Part shown: piece after piece, positions 7,840 through 16,862 of the stretch
Layout: every line of letters begins with the position of its first letter
How positions within the stretch are numbered: position 1 is the first letter of the stretch
Assembly: GCA_031277615.1 (NCBI GenBank)
Contig: JAITMC010000023.1
Location: forward strand, 1 to 64,000
Reading direction: 5' to 3'
DNA from: Chryseobacterium sp.
GTDB lineage: Bacteria > Bacteroidota > Bacteroidia > Flavobacteriales > Weeksellaceae
DNA: 64,000 nucleotides
The notes under the pieces: generated by a model
The model's database searches: none
Told to the model about the DNA's origin: nothing
What the model saw: the letters and a program-made list of their open reading frames with translations, nothing else
Made by a program: the position numbers and the translations under genes

Positions 7840-9372
7840 ATGAAAAAAATCATCTTATTCTCTGTGATAGCCGGGTTTGCCAATGCCCAGGCTCCCTCAG
7901 GATATTACAGCTCAGCTACCGGACTGAGTGGTGCGGCTCTGAAAACGGCCTTAAGTTCTATTATTACCAACGGACATCAGGACAAAGGCTATGGTGGCCT
8001 GTGGACAGGTTACAAAACCACCGATATTGATAAGACCTATGAAAATGACGGTTCTATTATGGATATTTATTCAGAGAAACCTTCAGGAGCCGATCCTTAC
8101 CTATATACTCCGGGAGGAAACCAATGCGGAACTTACGGAACGGAGGGAGACTGCTACAACCGGGAGCATATTGTACCTCAAAGTTTGTTCAACCAGTCAT
8201 CGCCTATGGTTTCGGATATTCATTTCATCCGTGCTACCGACGGGAAGGTGAACGGAATGAGGAGTAATTATCCTTTTGGAAAAGTAGGGAGTGCTACATT
8301 TACTTCAAAAAACGGTTCTAAGCTTGGTAATTCTGCTTCTTCCGGATACTCGGGAACTGTTTTTGAACCCATTGACGAGTTTAAAGGTGATGTAGCCCGT
8401 ATGATCTTTTATTTTGTGACGCGTTACCAAAGTAAGCTTTCGTCTTTTTCATCTGGAAATATGCTGGGCAGCTCTGCTTTTCCGGGGCTTCAGACCTGGG
8501 AGCTGAATGTTCTTCTGGCCTGGCATAATCAGGATCCGGTTTCTCCGGCGGAAGTAAACAGGAATAATGCTTCTTACCAATATCAGGGCAACAGAAATCC
8601 TTTTATCGACAACCCGAATTATGTGAATCTGATCTGGGGATCCGGCAATCCGGGAACACCTAATCCTAATCCTAATCCTAATCCTAATCCGGGAACAGGC
8701 TGCATCAACGAAACCTTTGAATCTATTCCGGCTGCCAATGCTTCTTATACTACGAGAACATGGAGCAGCAACGGCGTATCATGGACGGCTACGGATGCAA
8801 GGACAGACCAGACCATCAGCAGCAAAGCGATTACGATCAGAAACGGTTCTCTAACTTCCGGCAGTTCCGCAAACGGTATCGGTTCTTTAACGGTAACCAC
8901 CCAGCTTAAATTTTCAGGAAGCAACGGAAACCTGGAGGTAAAAGTAAACGGAACAACAGTGGGAACCGTTCCTTACAGCACGACTTCAACCACGGCAACG
9001 ATCAGCAATATCAATATTTCAGGTAATGTTACCGTAAGCCTGGTGAATCCTTCTTCAGGAAACAGGATTGCGATTGATGATCTGAGCTGGACCTGCTATT
9101 CGGGAACTTCTAAACAAAGCAGAACCATTGCTTCCGAAACTCAGGTGCAGGAACTTCAGGTGTATCCCAATCCTATTTCAGGACAGGAAATTTTTGTAAA
9201 AGGGGATATTCAGTCTGTGAAAAAAGCAACTATTTACAATCTTCAGGGAAGACCTTTACAGATGATCGATCAGCCTTTTAAAAACGGGAATTCCATTAAA
9301 ACCGGAAATCTCGGACAAGGGGTTTATCTGCTGAAACTGGATCAGTCGACTTTAAAGTTTATGGTGAAATAA
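7840..9372 (+). CDS. Secreted endonuclease I-family nuclease with T9SS type A sorting domain
   Basis: This 510-aa protein has a signal peptide (MKKIILFSVIAGFANAQ), then an endonuclease I domain (about residues 20-265) with the His-Me finger motif 'CYNREHIVPQSLFN' and 'DIHFIRATDGKVNGMRSNYP'. A PN-repeat linker (about 274-283) leads to a beta-sandwich region (about 290-425). A C-terminal sorting domain follows from 'LQVYPNPISG' to 'GQGVYLLKL'. It should be exported by Sec and then by the type IX system to the surface or medium, where it degrades DNA. It stands alone with its own terminator. Confidence 0.9.
   Translation: MKKIILFSVIAGFANAQAPSGYYSSATGLSGAALKTALSSIITNGHQDKGYGGLWTGYKTTDIDKTYENDGSIMDIYSEKPSGADPYLYTPGGNQCGTYGTEGDCYNREHIVPQSLFNQSSPMVSDIHFIRATDGKVNGMRSNYPFGKVGSATFTSKNGSKLGNSASSGYSGTVFEPIDEFKGDVARMIFYFVTRYQSKLSSFSSGNMLGSSAFPGLQTWELNVLLAWHNQDPVSPAEVNRNNASYQYQGNRNPFIDNPNYVNLIWGSGNPGTPNPNPNPNPNPGTGCINETFESIPAANASYTTRTWSSNGVSWTATDARTDQTISSKAITIRNGSLTSGSSANGIGSLTVTTQLKFSGSNGNLEVKVNGTTVGTVPYSTTSTTATISNINISGNVTVSLVNPSSGNRIAIDDLSWTCYSGTSKQSRTIASETQVQELQVYPNPISGQEIFVKGDIQSVKKATIYNLQGRPLQMIDQPFKNGNSIKTGNLGQGVYLLKLDQSTLKFMVK
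8659..8688 (+). repeat. Five tandem CCTAAT hexamers encoding Pro-Asn repeats
   Basis: Five perfect copies of CCTAAT lie within the nuclease gene, between the catalytic domain and the beta-sandwich. Because the unit is 6 bp, changes in copy number would alter linker length by two residues at a time without breaking the frame. Confidence 0.9.
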
Positions 9373-9397
9373 TTTTTTATACAATGATGATATAGAG

Positions 9398-9421
9398 ACC
9401 GGCTGAATGCCGGTTTTTTTT
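9398..9421 (+). terminator. Terminator of the nuclease gene
   Basis: ACCGGC-TGAAT-GCCGGT followed by a run of eight Ts, about 25 bp after the stop codon. Confidence 0.88.
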
Positions 9422-9502
9422 ATGGAGATTAGTGATCAGGTGTTTTTTTGAGAACCTATTTTTTTTTTGCAGACGCAAAGTTTTTTGAATAATACCGTTG
9501 AT

Positions 9503-9549
9503 TTTTAAGGAAGCAAAGAATTGAATCAACTCCGTTGATTCGATGAAAC
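9503..9549. repeat. Dispersed REP-like palindrome, copy C
   Basis: GAATCAAC (9523-9530), TCC, GTTGATTC (9534-9541), with flanks 'AAGGAAGCAAAGAATT' and 'GATGAAAC' matching copies A and B. A partial 'CCGTTGATTTTTA' just before it (9495-9507) may be a decayed half-copy. Confidence 0.72.
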
Positions 9550-9573
9550 TTACGGATAGGCAGAGCGTGGGTC

Positions 9574-10209
9574 TTATTTCTTTGGACCTTGCTGTGAATT
9601 TATCCTGTCTTTTTTTTCAGGATCTTTTTTCAGGCTGTAAAATGTATTAAAACCGGATATTTTCATATTGTTTTTTGCTGATTCAGGAATTTCCAGCATG
9701 GTTTTATCTTTGTACCTGAACAGCATGGTGATCATCACATTGGGAAATTCATGAATCCCGATATTGTAGAGATTGACACTTTCGTTGAAAAATTCTCTGC
9801 GGTCTGCAATTTTGTTTTCCAGTTCGGTAATTCTTTTCTGTAACTCAAGAAAGCTGTTATTGGCTTTAAGATCAGGGTAATTTTCGGATACCGCAAAGAA
9901 GGTCTGAAGTGCTCCGGATGTTTGATTCGCCAGTCCGGTTTTCTGATTGGGATCTGTTGTGTTTTGGTATGAAACTCTGAGCTCTGTCAGGCGGGTAAGG
10001 ATTTCTTTTTCATAGTTCATGTAGTGTTTTGCAATGCTGACCAGATTGGGAATTTCATCTGCCCTCTGTTTCAGCGCAACATCTATGTCCCTGTAGGTTT
10101 TTTCAGCATTGAGCCTCAGCCTCACCAGTTTATTGTAAAGACTGATCAGGAAGCCCGTTACGGCAACTGCCAAAAGGATGAAAAATACGATTACAGTAGT
10201 CTGATTCAT
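9574..10209 (-). CDS. lemA: LemA family protein
   Basis: This 211-aa protein has one N-terminal membrane helix (residues about 5-25) and a long helical body. 'YNKLVRLRLNAEKTYRDIDVA' followed by 'QRADEIPNLVSIAKHYMNYEKE', 'FFAVSENYPDLKANNSFLELQ' and 'RREFFNESVNLYN' are LemA signatures. The charged C-terminal tail is longer than in most LemA proteins. LemA proteins are membrane anchored with an unclear role. The copy is isolated from the usual LemA partners (TPM-domain proteins), which are not seen nearby. Confidence 0.88.
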   Translation of the reverse strand: MNQTTVIVFFILLAVAVTGFLISLYNKLVRLRLNAEKTYRDIDVALKQRADEIPNLVSIAKHYMNYEKEILTRLTELRVSYQNTTDPNQKTGLANQTSGALQTFFAVSENYPDLKANNSFLELQKRITELENKIADRREFFNESVNLYNIGIHEFPNVMITMLFRYKDKTMLEIPESAKNNMKISGFNTFYSLKKDPEKKDRINSQQGPKK

Positions 10210-10335
10210 TATTGTAAAGGTTACCCGACATCAGTACCGGGGCTTAAAAATACATTTTATTTCAATTAAAGGGAAATTCCGGATCCTTCTTTTTAAAGAA
10301 CATAAAGGAACGTCTGTGGTTCATTGGATATCCTT

Positions 10336-10374
10336 AAAAAAAAGAAGGAATGCCTTTTTCAAGACACTTCCTTC
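10336..10374 (-). terminator. Terminator of the T6SS effector operon
   Basis: On the minus strand GAAGGAAGTGTCTT pairs across a GAAA loop with AAGGCATTCCTTC (one bulge, some G-T pairs), followed by eight Ts. It closes the minus-strand run that begins with vgrG. Confidence 0.8.
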
Positions 10375-10416
10375 CTTTGATTTACACATCTGACTTTATC
10401 TGTTTTTTGTAAGTTT

Positions 10417-11352
10417 TTAATAAACTTCAAGTTTTGTCTTTCCTTCCGTAAGGTAATAGGAACTGCTGTTGAACATGGCTTTTGTCTTTCCTTCCACTTT
10501 ATAGAGTCCCCAGATGACGCTTCTGTGTTTCAGCCTCGGATCTGTACTTTTCTGCACGAATCTTGCAAATTTTCCGTCTTCACTTATTTCTGTCTCATAA
10601 GTGTCGGCATTCTGCATTTTAAGGGTGGAATTCTGATAAACCTCCGTCAGCTCATTCCAGCCAATTTTTACAGTACTGTCGTTGTATTCCGACACATACT
10701 GATTGCTCATGCTTGGATAAACTGCTCTTGCCAATCCGTCAATATCTTTATTTTCGTACAGGTTTTTAATTTTGCTGTATCTTTCTTTTAATTCTGCATT
10801 CAGCACATCATTTCCCAGTTTCTTCAGGTTCTTATATTCTTTAGGCTGATTCAGCTGATAAGGAACGGATGCTTTAAATTCAAAAGTATATTCGTACGGG
10901 GTAAGGTTGTAGTCTATATTTTTAACCAGCGTTTTACTTCTGTTCATCATTACCTCTTTCCCCGGAGCATCGTGTTTTTTGTTATCAAATTCCTTTACAT
11001 TAATTTCGAGAAAACTATGATCGGGATGATCGCTATATATTTTATAAGTGATTTTCTGCACTCCTGACCCGAAGATACAGTGATTGATGCTGACTGAGCT
11101 GCTTACTGATTCTTCTTCGAAATTCCTGTACACCGGCAGACCGTTCACAAAGATTTCAGCATGACACATATTCTGACCGATCTCTATAAAATATCTCGGT
11201 TCATAATCATAATGTTTAACTTTCTTTGTGATCTCCTCTACGATGTTTTTTGAATTTATTTCTATGTTATTTTGCATATTATCTTTTTTTTGTGAACAAC
11301 TCAGGCTGAAAGTACCGATCAGCATCAAAAATATCAGTTTCGAAAACTTCAT
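10417..11352 (-). CDS. Lipoprotein at the end of the T6SS island, unrecognised
   Basis: The start is placed at the ATG at 11352, which gives 311 aa and a clean lipoprotein signal (MKFSKLIFLMLIGTFSLSCS, Cys19). A longer in-frame start would overlap the upstream gene and bury the signal. The mature part has a beta-rich first half and a C-terminal segment (about 215-311, 'DIDGLARAVYP', 'IGWNELTEVYQNSTLK') resembling an NTF2-like fold. It is 4 bp from the OmpA-domain gene. By position it could be a cognate immunity or accessory lipoprotein, but that is inference. Confidence 0.65.
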   Translation of the reverse strand: MKFSKLIFLMLIGTFSLSCSQKKDNMQNNIEINSKNIVEEITKKVKHYDYEPRYFIEIGQNMCHAEIFVNGLPVYRNFEEESVSSSVSINHCIFGSGVQKITYKIYSDHPDHSFLEINVKEFDNKKHDAPGKEVMMNRSKTLVKNIDYNLTPYEYTFEFKASVPYQLNQPKEYKNLKKLGNDVLNAELKERYSKIKNLYENKDIDGLARAVYPSMSNQYVSEYNDSTVKIGWNELTEVYQNSTLKMQNADTYETEISEDGKFARFVQKSTDPRLKHRSVIWGLYKVEGKTKAMFNSSSYYLTEGKTKLEVY

Positions 11353-11356
11353 TGAA

Positions 11357-14200
11357 TTATGTTTTAAATAAGTATATTTTGTACAGGGTAATGGTCTTTT
11401 CGCCAAAGATAGTGAAAGATTTATCCTCTTTATCTTTGTCGGTTTCTGTAGACGTTCCCCAGTCAATGCCCAGCTGCTGGTTCTTTACTTCGGATTTGAA
11501 TTTGTATTTCCCTTTCAGACCTGAGAAATACAAACTGTTGTCTACAAAGAAGCCTCCTTCATCTTTCCCATACTGCTGCACAACCCCAAAGGAACAGTCG
11601 ATTTCTAATTTAGCTTCCAGCTTCACCTGGGTTTTTAATGGCGTAAAGCTGAAGAGTTCTTTATAGAAGATGCTTTTTACCTCTGCTTTTCCTCTTACAT
11701 ACTTCCCAAATGCTACAATTCCTTTCACCTCATCATAATAATTACCTGCCTGTTTAGAGAAAGTATATGATTTTGTCAGGAAGTTATATTTTACATTCTG
11801 CTCGATACTTATTGCCCCGATAATACTTACCGAAAAGGAAATATTGGTTGTTTTATCTTCATAGGTGCCTTTAACTTTGTCTCTTATGTCTTCAAAGTCT
11901 TTATGTTTTTTTTCCGGAAGCTTATCCTTTAAAGTTTTATCGGTAATGTAGTCCAGAAGATCTTTACCTACCAGCTCATATTTTACTCCTATTAAAGGAT
12001 CTATTTTGATGCCGGCTTCAAAGATCATGGCTACCCTACCATCGGCCTGCTTGTAGTAATACAGTCCACTTTTATAAGCCATGGAAGGTCCCACCAATTC
12101 AATAGAATCAGGCAGGCTTTCTATCGCTTTCACGGCTGTCTGTAGTCCTTTGGCCAGTTTTTTAATTTTCTTCAGTTTACTGATACCGCTTCTACCCCGG
12201 GTGAGGATCAGGATCAGGATTTCTATGACGATCTGCAGACATACGAAACCAAACATGGCTATACTGGTCGCATATTTGGTGTATTTGGTCTGGGTAATAA
12301 AGTTTACGGTAGTTCCGCTCAGGCTGAGGGCTGTTCCTTTCTTTTCCTGGGTACGGTTATGGATGGCGTGCAGCCCTGCCTGCAGTTTCTGAGCTTCGGA
12401 TTTTATATAATCCAGAAGAACCTGCTTCGCCATGTAGTCTACGAGTGTTACTGAAGTTCCCAAATACACCCTCTCGATAAAGGATTCAAATTCCGTGACA
12501 AATCCCTGTTGCAGATCAACACTGTGATTATGGAAGAAATAATCATCCTCAAAATCATATTTCCCATGAGCCAGCCAGACAATATCCGGATATGTTTTCA
12601 CCTGAAGGGTCGGTTTATCCTTCTGCGGATAGTAGGTACAGCTGTTGATGTAGAAGTAATAACTTTTATGCATTGAGGAAAAGTAGTTGATGTATTTTCC
12701 AAAATACTTGAGGTAGTTCGGGATAAAATCGTCCCCTATATCGGCACTTACCGGATAAACGACGGTATTTTTGGCTTCCGTTCTTTTCGGTACACCGGGT
12801 GCCTGAATGATGATTTCATCTTTATGGCTGCTTCTACAGCCTTTTCTTTCTTTATTTACGGCACTTACCGTAAGGTTTTTGGTTTTACCGGCAAACGGAG
12901 CGATCGTTTCAAAAATAATCGGAGCATAATTATTTTCATAATAGTTAAACCGGATCATGGCTCTCCTGTTCTGCTGGTGCTGGGCTTCGGTAAGTTTTGT
13001 CCCTTTATGGATCAGCTGGCTTTCCCCGTGTCCGTGGCATTTAAATTTGGAGGAACCCAGCCCGTTGCTTTTCATGAAATTCATAACAGCTTCCGATCTG
13101 TCCTGAGACAGCTTCAGGTTGTAATCTCCCGGGCCTCTTTCATCGGCATGGCCGTCTATGATGATCTGGGAATGCGGGTTGGATTTCAGAAGAGCCACTA
13201 AGGAACTCAATGTTTGCTGGGCATCTGCTCTTATATTGTACTTTCCGAAATCGAAAAATACAAAATGTTTCTGCTCCTGTGGCGTTGTTCCTACAGGCTT
13301 GATCTTTGTTTTTCCGTCTTCAAAAACAATAAACTCATCTGTTTCATTGATTTTGATCTGCTTGTACTTACAGGTTCCTACTCTTGAAATATCGGTATTC
13401 GGCTGCCCGATAATCAAAGGCGTTTGATTGGAAGGCGGTGTTTTGACAACAGCTTTTACTGCATTTTTAATGTTCAGATATTTGCCATGCCTGTCATTTC
13501 CCGCTTTATCTTTTACGTAAGTTCCGTTTTTTCTTTTAATTTTTACATAAAATTCCTCGTTCTCCTGGATGTACTTAATGTAAGCTTTCCACTGTGAGGT
13601 ATTCGGAATTTCAAGGTTGATCTGCCCGTCTTTTACTTCCACATTGTATATGGTACGCATTTTATAATCGCCGCTCCACATTTCATTATGGACTTCAATG
13701 GTCACTACTTCCCCATTGATTCCTTCCGTGGCTGCATGGAAATGAACCACTTCACCGTAGGACAATCCGAAATTCTTGCTGTCTGTATTCCTGATATTCG
13801 TTCCGCCTCTTGTTTTGCTCCATTTGCTGGAGGTAATCAGCGGATCACAGAATCCGGCAATCATCAGTCCTGTAAAAGCCACATCCGGTTTACCGGTCAT
13901 ACTGGCTTCCACATAATAGGTATATCCACAGAGGCGTTTAGGGATTTTGTAGGAAAAATATTTATCGGTCATACAATGAAGACGTTCCACAATATTTTTC
14001 CGGTCCTTATCCAGGACCATCCAGTACAGCTTTCCTTTTTTCTGTTCTTCTGTGGTGTCTTTATGCCATTCTTTGATATAGAAATGGGCTTTTTTATCAG
14101 CAGGAACGCATACCCATTTATCCGGTCCGAACCGGGAGTTCGAATTGTTGGCCTCATTGGGCATCGGTACAAACTTTATTTTTTTAATTCCTTTCGGCAT
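11357..14200 (-). CDS. Large OmpA-domain protein, predicted T6SS-iii effector or cargo
   Basis: This 947-aa protein has no signal peptide. Residues 1-310 are beta-rich, with repeated Ig-like or jellyroll-type segments. Residues about 312-420 form an OmpA-like peptidoglycan-binding domain ('FVFFDFGKYNIRADAQQTL', 'IIIDGHADERGPGDYNLKLS', 'NRRAMIRF'). A membrane-type helix follows at 643-667, then a Lys-rich stretch and a C-terminal domain (about 690-947) I do not recognise. Absence of a signal, position 3 bp after the PAAR-like gene, and the OmpA domain suggest a protein loaded on the T6SS tip and delivered to the periplasm. The toxic activity, if any, probably lies in the C-terminal third. Confidence 0.7.
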   Translation of the reverse strand: MPKGIKKIKFVPMPNEANNSNSRFGPDKWVCVPADKKAHFYIKEWHKDTTEEQKKGKLYWMVLDKDRKNIVERLHCMTDKYFSYKIPKRLCGYTYYVEASMTGKPDVAFTGLMIAGFCDPLITSSKWSKTRGGTNIRNTDSKNFGLSYGEVVHFHAATEGINGEVVTIEVHNEMWSGDYKMRTIYNVEVKDGQINLEIPNTSQWKAYIKYIQENEEFYVKIKRKNGTYVKDKAGNDRHGKYLNIKNAVKAVVKTPPSNQTPLIIGQPNTDISRVGTCKYKQIKINETDEFIVFEDGKTKIKPVGTTPQEQKHFVFFDFGKYNIRADAQQTLSSLVALLKSNPHSQIIIDGHADERGPGDYNLKLSQDRSEAVMNFMKSNGLGSSKFKCHGHGESQLIHKGTKLTEAQHQQNRRAMIRFNYYENNYAPIIFETIAPFAGKTKNLTVSAVNKERKGCRSSHKDEIIIQAPGVPKRTEAKNTVVYPVSADIGDDFIPNYLKYFGKYINYFSSMHKSYYFYINSCTYYPQKDKPTLQVKTYPDIVWLAHGKYDFEDDYFFHNHSVDLQQGFVTEFESFIERVYLGTSVTLVDYMAKQVLLDYIKSEAQKLQAGLHAIHNRTQEKKGTALSLSGTTVNFITQTKYTKYATSIAMFGFVCLQIVIEILILILTRGRSGISKLKKIKKLAKGLQTAVKAIESLPDSIELVGPSMAYKSGLYYYKQADGRVAMIFEAGIKIDPLIGVKYELVGKDLLDYITDKTLKDKLPEKKHKDFEDIRDKVKGTYEDKTTNISFSVSIIGAISIEQNVKYNFLTKSYTFSKQAGNYYDEVKGIVAFGKYVRGKAEVKSIFYKELFSFTPLKTQVKLEAKLEIDCSFGVVQQYGKDEGGFFVDNSLYFSGLKGKYKFKSEVKNQQLGIDWGTSTETDKDKEDKSFTIFGEKTITLYKIYLFKT

Positions 14201-14203
14201 CGT

Positions 14204-14704
14204 TTACAATTTTGGGGTTTCTCCGGTTTCCACACCTTCATGGGTAGGCTTTTCTGTATACATTTCATCAGAGCTTACCAGTGGATTGATCTGCTGCTGT
14301 ACATCCTTATCTGCATTTTTAAAGTTCTGCTGGCTGGCTTCCGCTCTCTGGCCGTGATCGATAATTTCGATGCATGGTGTTCCGGCAACGGCACAGATGG
14401 CTTTGCTTTTTTCTAAAATGATATAGCCGCCATTGCTGAGCTGTACTTTATCATAAAAGTCCTGCCATTCGGTTACCATGATCTTACATGGCGGTGGCGG
14501 GCCTCCGTTTTTGGTACAGTTCCCGAATGTATTTTTCTCGAATGTGGCTCCTCCGATTTCCTTAGTAGTTACGATGAGTTTTTTGGAACCATCTTTATCG
14601 TTGGCATATTCTTTCTGATGGGTGAGTACTTTAAGCTTATCCGGAGCCTGTCCGAACTGGCATTTGCACATCGCTCCCTGTACGACAATATGTTGTTCTG
14701 CCAT
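14204..14704 (-). CDS. PAAR-like tip protein (DUF4280)
   Basis: This 166-aa protein begins 'MAEQHIVVQGAMCKCQFGQAPDKLKV', with 'GGATFEKNTFGNC' and 'GGPPPPCKIMVTEWQDFYDKV' following. This is the standard arrangement of DUF4280, the PAAR-like family that replaces classical PAAR in many Bacteroidetes T6SS loci. It should cap the VgrG spike and carry effectors. The C-terminal tail after residue 130 is hydrophilic and may dock cargo. It lies 2 bp after the previous gene and 3 bp before the OmpA-domain gene. Confidence 0.85.
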   Translation of the reverse strand: MAEQHIVVQGAMCKCQFGQAPDKLKVLTHQKEYANDKDGSKKLIVTTKEIGGATFEKNTFGNCTKNGGPPPPCKIMVTEWQDFYDKVQLSNGGYIILEKSKAICAVAGTPCIEIIDHGQRAEASQQNFKNADKDVQQQINPLVSSDEMYTEKPTHEGVETGETPKL

Positions 14705-14706
14705 GG

Positions 14707-15777
14707 CTAGAATTCTTTAGTGGAAATTAAAACTCTGGTTAAATAAGTGTTTCCGAATTCCAGGCGGACAAAAGAGGAATTCATCTTAAAGGTAACCACT
14801 GTGAGTGCACTGGATGTATTTTCGTCTACTTCTACCGAAGTTTGGTATAGCTGTGCATTATACCTTGCAAATTTGTCCCTGCATTCTGAGGCCGAACTGC
14901 CATTAAAGACTAATCCGTAGGGTAATCCTGAAACCATGTTATCCCCGTAATACTGCAGGCCGTAATACTCCGTTCCATCTGTCATATGTCCATAAATGAG
15001 GTTAAAATCATCGAAATCCCAACTGCTCTGTTTTCCGTTTTTACAGCTCTCACATGCTACCTGACTTGCTTTTATCTTTAAAAGGTTGGTAAATGCTGCT
15101 TCTGATGCCGGCAGGGAAATGAACTGTTTTTTATTGAACAGATTCTGTAGTTTTTTGGAAACGGTTTTCTTTTTGGGTGGGGCATCTGCAATATATTCGG
15201 TATCTTCTACCGCAACTGCAGCTTCTGCAGCTTCCGCTACTTCTGTGGCTGCAGCCATGGTAGCTTCTGCCGCGGCTTCTGTTGCCTCCGATACTTTTGC
15301 AGCCTTACCTTCCCCACTTAATAAAAATTCTTTGATCTCTTTCTCCAGAAGTCCTGTGGATTTCGTTTGCTTTACATCCACGTCTTTCCTGGACCAGCTG
15401 TCCGGAACGACTTCCTGAAGAGAAATACTGACTTTCGTACTTTTGGAAGACAGCTTTTTCATGGTTATATTCCAGGCCGCATGCTGAATGAATTGTTTAG
15501 GTTTTGCCCCGTTTTTCAGAGCAAGGATCAGATAAGGATTCTTTTTTCCTGCTTCATCTTTCAGGTTGTAGAGGTCAACTGAGGTGAAGAAATCTTTATC
15601 TGACGATGCCGCGCTTTTGACATTATCTTTTGTAAAGTCATTGCTGAAATTAAAAATAGAGTATTGTAAGTTCTCAATATTTTCAGGCACAGTAAACTCT
15701 GTTTTCTGCCCGAAACAGAGGCTGAAGCAGAAAGCTAAAGCCAGGGCAAGAAATTTATCGTTTAATTTTATTTTCAT
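14707..15777 (-). CDS. Secreted protein with Ala/Glu-rich spacer, T6SS island, unrecognised
   Basis: This 356-aa protein has a Sec signal peptide (MKIKLNDKFLALALAFCFSLCFGQ). An N-terminal globular part (about 25-155) is followed by a low-complexity Ala/Glu segment at about 160-200 (KVSEATEAAAEATMAAATEV), likely a rigid helix, then a basic patch 'PPKKKTVSKKLQNLF' and a C-terminal domain with one 'CESC' pair. I do not recognise the family. Because it is exported by Sec although encoded between T6SS genes, it is a candidate periplasmic partner or immunity protein rather than an effector. Confidence 0.6.
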   Translation of the reverse strand: MKIKLNDKFLALALAFCFSLCFGQKTEFTVPENIENLQYSIFNFSNDFTKDNVKSAASSDKDFFTSVDLYNLKDEAGKKNPYLILALKNGAKPKQFIQHAAWNITMKKLSSKSTKVSISLQEVVPDSWSRKDVDVKQTKSTGLLEKEIKEFLLSGEGKAAKVSEATEAAAEATMAAATEVAEAAEAAVAVEDTEYIADAPPKKKTVSKKLQNLFNKKQFISLPASEAAFTNLLKIKASQVACESCKNGKQSSWDFDDFNLIYGHMTDGTEYYGLQYYGDNMVSGLPYGLVFNGSSASECRDKFARYNAQLYQTSVEVDENTSSALTVVTFKMNSSFVRLEFGNTYLTRVLISTKEF

Positions 15778-15787
15778 AGTATTCTGT

Positions 15788-16834
15788 TTATTTGGGTTCT
15801 GTTAAAGCCGCGATTTCCACGGTTATTTTCTTTTCATCTTCAAGGCTTATGCCACATTCCAGATAAATGGATTCTGCAAGCGTTGTGGTACCATTCAGGA
15901 AATAATGCAGTATGATGCTTCCGTCATGGTTCATTTCCGGGGCATCATCAATGATTAATGAGAATGGGGTTCCGCTCATAAAATCATAGGCCGACCTTTC
16001 ATCATTTAATATTCCTTCGCCTTTTAACGGAATAAGGTTGTATTCATCTTTCAGAGGATCTGTTTCGAGTTTTATTTCAAAAACAGGCTCCATTACGTTA
16101 TCTACTACCGGAAATGTATCTGTAATTCCTGTTTGATATTCTTCCCCGAAACGCTGATAAATACCGAAGAATAAAGTTCTGATGAAATAGTCTTTTTTCA
16201 GATAAAGCCCGATGGCTTCAGGTTCGTTGATGATCGCTTCAATTTTTTCACAATAAAGATCTACGGTTTCCCCATCGAATATCCGATAGACTTCTTCTTT
16301 CACAGCGGGCCATCTTTCTTTGAATACGGAAAGGTTTTCCACGGCATTGAATTTTCCCTTCTGATCTGTACTGATCTGCAGAGGATAGAGTACTTTGGAG
16401 GTTTTATAAGCCAGCAGATCGGCTATTTCATTCACTTCTTCTTCGTTCAGATACAATGCGGAAGTTCGGTCGATTTCAAAAAAATGCAGTTTGTTTTCAG
16501 TTTTCAGCCAGCGTACGGAAGTTTCGTATTTCAGTTCGCTTCTCTGTCTTCCGTTATCAATGGTAATGGCTGTTGCATATTTTTGGAAGGAATTCTCAGG
16601 ATGGAACGGCAATGTATTTCCCGGCCCGAATTTCACCAGCCTGTTTTTATCGGTAACGGCTGTTCTGGGCAGGAAAAGTTCTTTCTGACCGGTAAGCCCG
16701 ATCAGGATCATATCTTTTACCTCACACCTGTTGTTATGAAACAGTTTCAAGGCATCCGCATCTATGCCGTAAAGCGATGCGATGCTCTGTAAGGTTTCAT
16801 TATTCTGAATGGTATGTCTGTTAAACTTCTGCAT
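15788..16834 (-). CDS. LysM-domain protein of the T6SS island
   Basis: This 348-aa protein has no signal peptide. The first 55 residues are a LysM-like domain ('HTIQNNETLQSIASLYGIDA', 'LKLFHNNR', 'ILIGLTGQKELFLP'). The rest is mostly beta/alpha mixed without a recognised family. Cytoplasmic proteins with LysM next to vgrG genes often serve as spike-associated adaptors or chaperones, and I infer that role here. It sits 10 bp upstream of the secreted-protein gene in the same operon. Confidence 0.65.
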   Translation of the reverse strand: MQKFNRHTIQNNETLQSIASLYGIDADALKLFHNNRCEVKDMILIGLTGQKELFLPRTAVTDKNRLVKFGPGNTLPFHPENSFQKYATAITIDNGRQRSELKYETSVRWLKTENKLHFFEIDRTSALYLNEEEVNEIADLLAYKTSKVLYPLQISTDQKGKFNAVENLSVFKERWPAVKEEVYRIFDGETVDLYCEKIEAIINEPEAIGLYLKKDYFIRTLFFGIYQRFGEEYQTGITDTFPVVDNVMEPVFEIKLETDPLKDEYNLIPLKGEGILNDERSAYDFMSGTPFSLIIDDAPEMNHDGSIILHYFLNGTTTLAESIYLECGISLEDEKKITVEIAALTEPK

Positions 16835-16862
16835 AAATTCCCTGTATCAGACGGGTCATACT

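Noticed and set aside
7840-9372. Nuclease as a T6SS effector because it precedes the island
   Set aside because: It has a Sec signal and a T9SS sorting domain, its own terminator and the opposite strand.
13688-14416. 242-codon plus-strand open frame opposite the OmpA-domain gene
   Set aside because: It lies antisense to two clear genes and has no domain or signal character. Long antisense frames are common here because of codon use.
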